Source: Limnomonas spitsbergensis (lineage: Eukaryota > Chlorophyta > Chlorophyceae > Chlamydomonadales). From it: DNA of 64,000 nt. This document shows, piece after piece, positions 12,401-24,400 of the stretch (its first letter is position 1; every line of letters starts with the position of its first letter). The stretch is taken from contig JAYJMM010000019.1 in assembly GCA_037349105.1 (NCBI GenBank), positions 2,105,501 to 2,169,500 on the forward strand, written 5' to 3'. Position numbers and translations under genes: made by a program. The notes under the pieces are model-generated. The model saw only the letters and a program-made list of their open reading frames with translations, made no database searches and was not told the DNA's origin.

Positions 12401-15400
12401 GGCTTCACTCAGTTTGCAACCCTCCCCCCAATACATTGATCCCTTACCCACAACCCTCCCTCTAATGCCTTGAGCCCTGACCCACAAACCTCCTGCAGGT
12501 GATTTACGAGATGCATGTGCGGGGCTTCACTCAGGACAGCAGCAGCAATGTATCAGCACCTGGTGAGCGCCTGCGTAGAGAGAGAGGACGAGAGGGCGGC
12601 CACGGGGCAATCGTGGCTTAATTGCGGTGCAAATGGGGGCGGTGTGCAGTATATATGGTGTGGTACAGCTGGGGCGGTACAGCTGGGGTGGTAAGCATTT
12701 TAACCATACTGACCAAGGAGGTATCCCAGGAGTCAGTGGAGAAGGGACGGCAGCTATATTGCTATATTGCTAGGCACGTTGACTGTGTCTGTCCGTACTG
12801 AAGGTTTGAAAATGAGTGGAGATGAGTGAACGTGTGTTGTGAATGTGTGGAGATGTGTGGAGAGGAGTACATGTGAATTTGGTGAAAGTGTGGAAATTTG
12901 TGGCGAGGGGCGAATTTACATGTGGTGCAGGTGTGTGAATGTGTCTGTGGTGAAGGAGGTGAAGAGAGTGAATGTATGTTGGTGAAGGTGTGGAAAGGTG
13001 TGGAGAGGTGCGCTGGAATTCTAACCCTGAACCCTTCCGCCAACCTAGGGACATACAAAGGGATGATGGAGCGGTTGGACTACCTCCAGGAGCTGGGCGT
13101 CAATGCGCTAGAGCTACTGCCAGTACAGGTGTGAACTGATTAAATAGGTGTGGGAATGTGTGGATAAGGGGCAAAAAAAAGGAACACTGGACATGGGTCT
13201 CAATCTCCCTTGGGACCTTGAAACCGAAAACCACAAACCTTATCCCCCCTCCCCAACCCCAAGCCCCATGAACCTCATACCCCCCCCCCCCCCCCTTTCT
13301 CATCCCCCCCCCCCTTCGTGTGTGTGCAGGAGTTCAATGAGCTCGAGTACTACGCCCAGATTCCTGGATCTAAGTCTTACCGCTACAACTTCTGGGGGTA
13401 CTCCACTGTCGGATTCTTTGCTCCCATGTCAAGGTGAGGCCTAGCTTTAAGGTTATGAGGGTTAGGTACTACACATGTCAAGGTGAGGCCTAGTTTAGGT
13501 TTAAGTGTCGTTTAGTGTTACACATGTCACATGTCCAGGTTTAGAGCGGTTCTGACTCATGTCTGCACTTTTCAGGTTTCGGATTGAAAATCTAAAAACA
13601 TGTTATGTCGACATAAAACATACCAAGTCGACATAAAATGAGCGTGCGGATGATCACAGTTGCTGTCCATTTCCTGCGCTATGGTGCTGCATATCGATGT
13701 CGTTGAGAAACAGCTAAGGGGTGCATCAAATGGATGGAGCACTCAATCTGAAGGCGATCGTGCTGATGTTCAATTTATGTCCACTTGGTATGTCGACTTG
13801 ACATGTTTTAGATATCAATCCGAAACCTGAAAAGTGCAGACATACGTCAGAACCGCTATTTAGATTACTCCACTGTCGGATTATTTGCTCCCATGTCAAG
13901 GTGAGGCCTAGCTTTTAGGTTGAGAGGGTTAGGTAATACACATGTCAAGGTGAAGAGGTTCTCCTGTTAGATGTTACTCCCACCCCTTGGGCTGTTTATT
14001 CTCTTTTGTCCCTCTTTCTGTTGATCCACTACTGCCCCTATGTCTTTTGATCCACTACTGCTCCTCTGTCTGTTGATCCTCTCCTGTCCCTCTGTCTGTT
14101 GATCCTCTCCCACACCTCTGTCTGTTGATCCTCTCCTGTCCCTCTGTCTGTTGATCCTCTCCTGTCCCTCTGTCTGTTGATCCTCTCCTGTCCCTCTGTC
14201 TGTTGATCCTCTCCTGCCCCTCTGTCTGTTGATCCTCACCTGTCCCTCTGTCTGTTGATCCTCTCCTGTCCCTCTGTCTGTTGATCCTCTCCTGTCCCTC
14301 TGTCTGTTGATCCTCTCCTGTCCCTCTATCTGTTGATCCTCTCCTGTCCCTCTGTCTGTTGATCCTCTCCTGTCCCTCTGTCTGTTGATCCTCTCCTGTC
14401 CCTCTGTCTGTTGATCCTCTCCTGTCCCTCTGTCTGTTGATCCTCTCCTGTCCCTCTGTCTGTTGATCCTCTCCTGTCCCTCTGTCTGTTGATCCACCCT
14501 CATCCCCTAAATCTTCTTCACAGGTATTCTGATGCAGCTGCCAAGGGTGAGAGCGGCCAGGCAGTCCAGGACGAGTTCAAGACGATGGTCAAGGAGTGTC
14601 ACAAGTAAGTGACCACTGTCCTTCTATAAGAGTGACCTCTGTGGACCTGTGGAGTTGTTGTGAAGTTTTTAAATTCGAACAGGGCATAACATTTGATGCA
14701 TGGGACTTGTGCCCGTAAACCGGTACATGCACTAAATACGCTAGGACAGCAAGCGAAAACCAGTGACCCCCCTGGGCAAGCAACCAACACACAACCACCG
14801 AGCAGTGGCGTGGGAATCAACCACATAGTGCAAAAGGACCGAGTCGAGTTGCCGCTGAGTAGAGTGGACTGCTGCCAACCTGTAAGGATAGCACCCGGAT
14901 GCTATTTGAGTTTATGTTTTCGTGACTCAGCTACATGTCAGCTACACTCCAGCCTCTGGCAGTAGGCCCTGGACATGACCAGACGGGTTGCTTGGTCTGC
15001 TTACCGAAGTCCGGTGCAGATTTGGCCCCTATCAGGTTAAGGGTTTAGGGGTTAAATCCTTACCCTTACCCCTAAACCCTTTGGCGGACTCAGGGCGGCC
15101 CGCCGTAGGTGCAGCTGTTGCTGGAAAAGAGAACCACTGTCCGGTATTGACCTTACTGGATACTTTCCATGCCCGTGCTAATACTGTGAGCACCGCCAGG
15201 GTACCATGATTTCCCTGTTTTATTAGTCCAGACAGTCGCGATCTGTTCCCCCTCCTCCCCTAGCTGCCTTCAGCTTGATCTGCTCTTCTTTTCCGCTCTG
15301 CCCTACCTTTCAAAAACCGCTATCAAGTAGATTCAGGAGTGCTGGGTTAGCCCCGCCCTGCCCCTTGTGTCACAACTAGCTTATCCCAATTGCGCAAGAT

Positions 15401-18400
15401 GTCCTTGTGGCGTACGCCTCCTGCTTCAACAGCCCCTGCCGCGACACTTGCCCCAGGATAAGGAGGAGGGTGGAGGCCTTCACCCACTCAGTCCTTTGCT
15501 CACCGAACCTTGTTTGTTTTCCATCTTGTGTGCGCAGACGGGGGTGGAGACCTTCATCCACAGCCCTTTGCTCACCTCACCTTGTGTGTTTTTCATGTTG
15601 TATGCGGGGGATCCCGGAGGTCATCCTCGACACTTGCCCCAGGATAGGAGGCCTTCACCCACCCAGTCTTCTGGTCACCGAACCTTGTGTGTGATTCCAT
15701 CTGTTTTGTTTCCTTCTTGTGTGTGTAGGCGGGGGATGGAGGTGATCCTCGACACTTGCCCCAGAATAAGGAGGAGGGTGGAGGGCTCCACTTACCCAGT
15801 CCTTTGCTCACCGAACCTTGTGTGTTTACCATCTTGTGTGTGTAGGCGAGGGATGGAGGTCATCCTCGACGTGGTCTTCAACCATACCGCCGAGGGCAAC
15901 GAGAATGGTCCCACGCTATCTTTCAGGTGCGACCCCACACTATTTTCTTCGGTCATGGCACACAATCATTCTCCTTTGGGTAAGCTTCACACTATTTTCT
16001 TTGGGTGAGGCCCAAACTATTTCTCCTTTGGGTGAGGAATACACTTTTTTTCGTTGGGTGAGGCCAACTACACTATTTCTTTCGGGTAAGGCCCTGACTT
16101 CTTTCTTCGGGTAAGGCTCACACTCTTTCCTTTGGGTAAGGCCTACACTCCTATTCAGCTTCGGCCCCCAATCTCTCCTGCGGGTGAGGGCCAGGGATAC
16201 AGGATACAGGCCGTTTGGGCCAGCAATCCCGTTTGGGCCAGCAATCCCGTTTGGGCCAGCAATCCCGTATTGTATTGTATTTTATATACGATATATTAGA
16301 TATATTAGATTCGGTCCACTACGGTGCACCAACTGGAAATCTACACTTTTGTCCCATATTGGCAAAAAAAAACTGTATCGTTTCAAATTACCACATTCTG
16401 TGTCCTGTGCCCCTGATAAGGCCCACTCTCATTTATGTTCGGACCCCTCTGTTTCCTCCGGGTGCGTCTTCCAGTTAAAGCGCTAAGGTTTAGGGTTAAG
16501 GTATGCTGGGAGGATCTGCTGCAGTTATGCTTTGTTGCACCAGCTTAGAACAGATGCTTGAGGCGCCTTGCCTTGCCTCAAGCATTTGGCAGCCTTGGCG
16601 CGTGGGGCATAATTAACCCGTCAACCTCATAAAATATGATCGGGTGGCAGGAGGGCGCATGGGGCAGACTCAACTCATTACTCTCTCGGGCTAGCAATGG
16701 CGCAAAATAGAGAAGCAGACAGGCCCACCCTGCACAGATCTGCCAGGATCTGGATCCACCCCTGCTTCCCCCATTCAAGCTGCACATTTTTTATTGTAAA
16801 GGGTCTGGAAATTATTGCAAGGTATATAACCCTTTGCCCCACACACACACATTTGCAGGGGTCTCGATAACCGGATCTATTACATGCTGATCCACTCTCA
16901 CCCTCCCTGCCTGCTGATCCCCTCCCCCCCCCCCCCTGTCCGCATTTGCAGGGGTCTCGATAACCGGATTTATTACATGCTGGCACCGGGGGGCGAGTAC
17001 TACAACTACTCCGGCTGCGGCAACACGCTTAATTGCAATGAGCCTACGGTATGGGGGGGTTAGGGGTTAGGGGTAGGGTTAAGTTTAGGGGTTAGGGGTT
17101 AGGGGTTAGGGGTTAGGGGTAGGTTTAGGGTTAAGTTTAGTAGTCCTGCAACTACGCCGGCTGCGGCAACACGCTCAACAGCAACCAGCCCTTGGTGGGT
17201 GACACATACACCCTGAACCCTGAACCCTAAACACTTAAGCCCGAACCCTGATCACGAGCTGCATGGCCCCTTTATCCTGAACTAGGCTGCGGCAATGTGC
17301 TTAACTGCAATGAGCCGATGGTATCCCTAAACCCTGAACCCTAAACCCTAAACTAGGTCAGGGGGGCAGCGCCGTGGAAGCGTAGTCTCGATGTCTTTCG
17401 GGCAGCGCCAAGGATTTTGTTGTCGATTTCTCTCGGGCAGCGCCAAGGAATTGTTGAGGATTTCTCTCGGGTGTCGGTAGGGCCATGGGTTTGTGTCATT
17501 CTCTCTCGCTTGGTTTATTGCCACACTGTCAGAATCTGGCAACTGGCAGCTGGGATTCGGGATCTGGCATCTGGCAACTGGGATCTGAGATCTTGCAACT
17601 GGGATCTGACAACTGGGATCCGGGATGTGGCTGCTGGGATCAGGGCACCTGGCATCCGGGATCTAGCAACTGGGATCTGTGATTCGGCAACTGGGATCTA
17701 GGATCTAGGATCTAGGACCCTCGAGACATTGTGATGCGTGCCTTTGGCCGCAGCTCGCGCACATAGTATCTGGGCGTTTCAGCTAAAATTCATATACATC
17801 GTGGCCAGCGGCTGGGAGGCCTGGTGCGGTTAACCTTCATGCTTCCTCCATCGAGTCCGGTGTTTATGTTTGCGGCTACCAGTCCACCTTCGGCATGCCG
17901 TCCCACGGCCGCCAGAGGCCCGTTTGCGACCAGAACTGGACCGACCTACGGCCGGCAACTAAAGCAGCATAACTGGCGCCACATCAGGGGCCTTTCGCGG
18001 GAGGCCTATTTGTAGCTGACATTAAGCTGAGTAAGGAAAAAATTAACACTATCGCCGACCCCTGTTGGATCAAGGTTTGGACCTCGTTCATCCCTTGTGG
18101 CGGCTGTCCAGCGGCCTACCAACCTTTTCCCCTTTGGGGGTAGACTTTCCCCTCTTTGGGGGTAGACTTTCCCCCTTTGGGGGTAGACTTTCCCCTCTTT
18201 GGGGGTAGACTTTCCCCTCTTTGGGGGTAGACTTTCCCCTCTTTGGGGGTAGACTTTCCCTCTTTGGGGGTAGACTTACCCCTCTTTGGGGGTAGACTTT
18301 CCCCTCTTTGGGGGTAGACTTTCCCCTCTTTGGGGGTAGACTTTCCCCTCTTTGGGGGTAGACTTTCCCCTCTTTGGGGGTAGACTTTCCCTCTTTGGGG

Positions 18401-21400
18401 GTAGACTTTCCCCCTTTGGGGGTAGACTTTCCCCCTTTGGGGGTAGACTTTCCCCTCTTTGGGGGTAGACTTTCCCCCTTTGGGGGTAGACTTTCCCCTC
18501 TTTGGGGGTAGACTTTCCCTCTTTGGGGGTAGACTTTCCCCTCTTTGGGGGTAGACTTTCCCCTCTTTGGGGGTAGACTTTCCCCTCTTTGGGGGTAGAC
18601 TTTCCCCTCTTTGTGGGTAGACTTTCCCCCTTTGGGGGTAGACTTTCCCCTCTTTGGGGGTAGACTTTCCCTCTTTGGGGGTAGACTTTCCCCTCTTTGG
18701 GGGTAGACTTTCCCCTCTTTGGGGGTAGACTTTCCCCTCTTTGGGGGTAGACTTTCCCCTCTTTGGGGGTAGACTTTCCCCTCTTTGGGGGTAGACTTTC
18801 CCCTCTTTGGGGGTAGACTTTCCCCTCTTTGGAGGTAGACTTTCCCCCTTTGGGGGAAAGTCTACCCTGCAGCTTTTCTGTCGGGGGCGACCATGCAGAA
18901 GATTGCAAAATCTCAAAGAAAACTATATCTTCCTGGTCGGTACCTACAGTCTTTTTTTAAGCAGGGTTTTGAAGGGCAGCGGATGAGAGCCTCATGTTCA
19001 GGGTTGAGGGCTTATGTTACTTTCAACCCTAAACCCTGTCAAAGCAGGGGTCTGTTGGGCAGCTGATGAACCCAGCTGCGCAACAGCTCTGGTTTAGGGT
19101 CGAGGGTTAAGAGTTGCATGGTCTAGGTTCAAACCCTTACCCCCGCCAGTGCAGGAGTGTTGGTGGGCAGCGGGTGGAAACCGGTGCTGTGTGCCGATCA
19201 TGGTCCTTTTGTTTGCTGAATTACGTTGCTGAGTTTCAGTCACTGAAATTCCAAGGCGAATTTAGCTACTTTTGCCAACTAGGGACGTTAATTACTCTTT
19301 TAGGATTTAAAAGGTTTCTGATTTGTGGGATTGCTAAGCAATGGTGAAAGCCTTTGGAGTGAAAAGGTCAGGCAGCAGGGCTTGGCCAGGTTCGCTGCCA
19401 TTAGCTGTTTCTGAGCAGGAAAAATTTAGGTTGTGTTAATAATGTAATATGTTTGGGGTTTATGATGTGATATGTTTAGGGTTTATGATGTGATATGTTT
19501 GGGGTTTATGATGTGATATGTTTGGGGTTCATGATGTGATATGTTTGGGGTTTATGATGTGATATGTTTGGGGTTTATGATGTGATATGTTTGGGGTTTA
19601 TGATGTGATATGTTTAGGGTTTATGATGTGATATGTTTGGGGTTTATGATGTGATATGTTTGGGGTTCATGATGTAATATGTTTGGGGTTTATGATGTGA
19701 TATGTTTGGGGTTCATGATGTAATATGTTTGGGGTTCATGATGTGATATGTTTGGGGTTCATGATGTATAATGTTTAGGGTTTATGATGTGATATGTTTA
19801 GGGTTTATGATGTAATATGTTTAGGGTTTATGATGTAATATGTTTGGGGTTTATGATGTAATATGTTTGGGGTTAATGATGTAATATGTTTGGGGTTTAT
19901 GATGTAATATGTTTAGGGTTTATGATGTAATATGTTTAGGGTTTATGATGTAATATGTTTAGGGTTTATGATGTAATATGTTTGGGGTTCATGATGTGAT
20001 ATGTTTAGGGTTTATGATGTGATATGTTTAGGGTTTATGATGTAATATGTTTAGGGTTTATGATGTAATATGTTTGGGGTTTATGATGTAATATGTTTGG
20101 GGTTCATGATGTGATATGTTTGGGGTTTATGATGTAATATGTTTGGGGTTTATGATGTGATATGTTTGGGGTTCATGATGTGATATGTTTGGGGTTTATG
20201 ATGCGTTTTTGATATGTTTAGTGGCTATTGCTCTGATACCAGAAGATTCATTCTCTGGCGAAAGCTTTGGCCGCAGGCGCTGAAACTTTCGATTCGGATC
20301 CGAATTGATTTTGACGGCGTTTGTAACTGCCTGAATGAAGCTCGGCTTCACGGAATGTGTTGTTTGTTTTCCAATCGGGTCACAACTGGTAAACAGTAAC
20401 GACTAAAAAAACATCTGGTCTTAGGTCCAATGCAGGCACTCTGGTCTTAGGTCCAATGCGGGCACTCTGGTCTTGGGTCCAATGCGGGCACTCTGGTCTT
20501 AGGTCCGATGCGGGCACTCAGGTCTTAGGTCCAATGCGGGCACTCTGGTCTTAGGTCCAATGCGGGCACTCTGGTCTTAGGTCCAATGCGGGCACTGTGG
20601 TCTTAGGTCCAATGCAGGCACTGTGGTCTTAGGTCCAATGCGGGCACTCTGGTCTTAGGTCCAATGCGGGCACTCTGGTCTAAGGTCCAATGCGGGCACT
20701 CTGGTCTTAGGTCCAATGCGGGCACTCTGGTCTTAGGTCCAATGTAGGCACTCTGGTCTTAGGTCCAATGCGGGCACTCTGGTCTTAGGTCCAATGCGGG
20801 CACTCTGGTCTTAGGTCCAATGCGGGCACTCTGGTCTTAGGTCCAATGCGGGCACTCTGGTCTCAGGTCCAATGCGGGCACTCTGGTCTTAGGTCCAATG
20901 CGGGCACTCTGGTCTTAGGTCCAATGCGGGCACTCTGGTCTTAGGTCCAATGCGGGCACTCTGGTCTTAGGTCCAATGCGGGCACTCTGGTCTTAGGTCC
21001 AATGCGGGCACTCTGGTCTTAGGTCCAATGCGGGCACTCTGGTCTTAGGTCCGATGCGGGCACTCTGGTCTTAGGTCCAATGCGGGCACTCTGGTCTTAG
21101 GTCCAATGCGGGCACTCTGGCCTTAGGTCAGATGCGGGCACTCTGGTCTTAGGTCCGATGCGGGCACTCTGGTCTAAGGTCCAATGTGGGCACTCTGGTC
21201 TTAGGTCCAATGTGGGCACTCTGGTCTAAGGTCCAATGTGGGCACTCTGGTCTTGGGTCCAATGCGGGCACTCTGGTCTTAGGTCCGATGCGGGCACTCA
21301 GGTCTTAGGTCCAATGCGGGCACTCTGGTCTTAGGTCCAATGCGGGCACTCTGGTCTTAGGTCCAATGCGGGCACTCTGGTCTTAGGTCCAATGCGGGCA

Positions 21401-24400
21401 CTCTGGTCTTAGGTCCAATGCGGGCACTCTGGTCTTAGGTCCAATGCGGGCACTCTGGTCTTAGGTCCAATGTAGGCACTCTGGTCTTAGGTCCAATGCG
21501 GGCACTCTGGTCTTAGGTCCAATGCGGGCACTCTGGTCTTAGGTCCAATGCGGGCACTCTGGTCTTAGGTCCAATGCGGGCACTGTGGTCTTAGGTCCAA
21601 TGCAGGCACTGTGGTCTTAGGTCCAATGCGGGCACTCTGGTCTTAGGTCCAATGCGGGCACTCTGGTCTAAGGTCCAATGCGGGCACTCTGGTCTTAGGT
21701 CCAATGCGGGCACTCTGGTCTTAGGTCCAATGTAGGCACTCTGGTCTTAGGTCCAATGCGGGCACTCTGGTCTTAGGTCCAATGCGGGCACTCTGGTCTT
21801 AGGTCCAATGCGGGCACTCTGGTCTTAGGTCCAATGCGGGCACTCTGGTCTCAGGTCCAATGCGGGCACTCTGGTCTTAGGTCCAATGCGGGCACTCTGG
21901 TCTTAGGTCCAATGCGGGCACTCTGGTCTTAGGTCCAATGCGGGCACTCTGGTCTTAGGTCCAATGCGGGCACTCTGGTCTTAGGTCCAATGCGGGCACT
22001 CTGGTCTTAGGTCCAATGCGGGCACTCTGGTCTTAGGTCCGATGCGGGCACTCTGGTCTTAGGTCCAATGCGGGCACTCTGGTCTTAGGTCCAATGCGGG
22101 CACTCTGGCCTTAGGTCAGATGCGGGCACTCTGGTCTTAGGTCCGATGCGGGCACTCTGGTCTAAGGTCCAATGTGGGCACTCTGGTCTTAGGTCCAATG
22201 TGGGCACTCTGGTCTAAGGTCCAATGTGGGCACTCTGGTCTTAGGTCCAATGCGGGCACTCTGGTCTAAGGTCCAATGCGGGCACTCTGGTCTAAGGTCC
22301 AATGTGGGCACTCTGGTCTTAGGTCCAATGTAGGCACTCTGGTCTTAGGTCCAATGCGGGCACTCTGGTCTAAGGTCCAATGCGGGCACTCTGGTCTAAG
22401 GTCCAATGCGGGCACTCTGGTCTTAGGTCCAATGCGGGCACTCTGGTCTAAGGTCCAATGTGGGCACTCTGGTCTTAGGTCCAGTGCGGGCACTCTGGTC
22501 TTAGGTCCAATGCGGGCACTCTGGTCTTAGGTCCAATGCGGGCACTCTGGTCTTAGGTCCAATGCGGGCACTCTGGTCTTAGGTCCAATGCGGGCACTCT
22601 GGTCTTAGGTCCGATGCGGGCACTCTGGTCTTAGGTCCAATGCGGGCACTCTGGTCTTAGGTCCAATGCGGGCACTCTGGCCTTAGGTCAGATGCGGGCA
22701 CTCTGGTCTTAGGTCCGATGCGGGCACTCTGGTCTAAGGTCCAATGTGGGCACTCTGGTCTTAGGTCCAATGTGGGCACTCTGGTCTAAGGTCCAATGTG
22801 GGCACTCTGGTCTTAGGTCCAATGCGGGCACTCTGGTCTAAGGTCCAATGCGGGCACTCTGGTCTAAGGTCCAATGTGGGCACTCTGGTCTTAGGTCCAA
22901 TGTAGGCACTCTGGTCTTAGGTCCAATGCGGGCACTCTGGTCTAAGGTCCAATGCGGGCACTCTGGTCTAAGGTCCAATGCGGGCACTCTGGTCTTAGGT
23001 CCAATGCGGGCACTCTGGTCTAAGGTCCAATGTGGGCACTCTGGTCTTAGGTCCAGTGCGGGCACTCTGGTCTTAGGTCCAATGCGGGCACTCTGGTCTT
23101 AGGTCCAATGCGGGCACTCTGGTCTTAGGTCCAATGCGGGCACTCTGGTCTTAGGTCCAATGCGGGCACTCTGGTCTTAGGTCCAATGCGGGCACTCTGG
23201 TCTTAGGTCCAATGCGGGCACTCTGGTCTTAGGTCCAATGCGGGCACTCTGGTCTTAGGTCTGATGCGGGCACTCTGGTCTTAGGTCCAATGCGAGCACT
23301 CTGGTCTTAGGTCCAATGCGGGCACTCTGGCCTTAGGTCAGATGCGGGCACTCTGGTCTTAGGTCCGATGCGGGCACTCTGGTCTAAGGTCCAATGTGGG
23401 CACTCTGGTCTTAGGTCCAATGTGGGCACTCTGGTCTAAGGTCCAATGTGGGCACTCTGGTCTTAGGTCCAATGCGGGCACTCTGGTCTAAGGTCCAATG
23501 CGGGCACTCTGGTCTAAGGTCCAATGTGGGCACTCTGGTCTTAGGTCCAATGTAGGCACTCTGGTCTTAGGTCCAATGCGGGCACTCTGGTCTAAGGTCC
23601 AATGTGGGCACTCTGGTCTAAGGTCCAATGCGGGCACTCTGGTCTAAGGTCCAATGCGGGCACTCTGGTCTTAGGTCCAATGCGGGCACTCTGGTCTAAG
23701 GTCCAATGTGGGCACTCTGGTCTTAGGTCCAGTGCGGGCACTCTGGTCTTAGGTCCAATGCGGACAATAGAGAGCACTGGATAGCTCGCTCATCGCGGAC
23801 TGAAAAGTGTCAGAAAGTGGCAACTTCTCACAATTTTCATGGTAACCTTATCCTTGTACTATCAAGGTATTCTTATCCCTGTACTTTTCATGGTGACCTT
23901 ATCCCTGTACTTTTCATGGTAACCTTATTCCTGTTATTTTCATGGTATTCTTATCCCTGTACTTTTCATGGTAACCTTATCCCTGTACTTTTCATGGTAA
24001 CCTTATCCCTGTACTTTTCATGGTAACCTTGTCCCTGTACTTTTCATGGTAACCTTATCCCTGTACTTTTCATGGTATTCTTATCCCTGTACTTTTCATG
24101 GTAACCTTATCCCTGTTCTTTTCATGGTATTCTTATCCCTGTACTTTTCATGGTAATCTTATCCCTGTACTTTTCATGGTATTCGTATCCCTGTACTTTT
24201 CATGGTAACCTTATCCCTGTACTTTTCATGGTATTCTTATCCCTGTACTTTTCATGGTATTCTTATCCCTGTACTTTTCATGGTATTCGTATCCCTGTAC
24301 TTTTCATGGTAATCTTATCCCTGTACTTTTCATGGTAACCTTATCCCTGTACTTTTTATGGTATTCTCTATTCCAGTTATTTTCATGGTACCCCATTTCC

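Noticed and set aside
15729..15846. 15729 as the true start of exon 12
   Set aside because: It diverges from the conserved [10 protein letters not shown] after eight residues; only the copy at 15846 continues through region I.
20413..23768. CRISPR array (regular short repeats)
   Set aside because: Units are contiguous without unique spacers, and the sequence is a eukaryotic intron. The same holds for all other arrays here.
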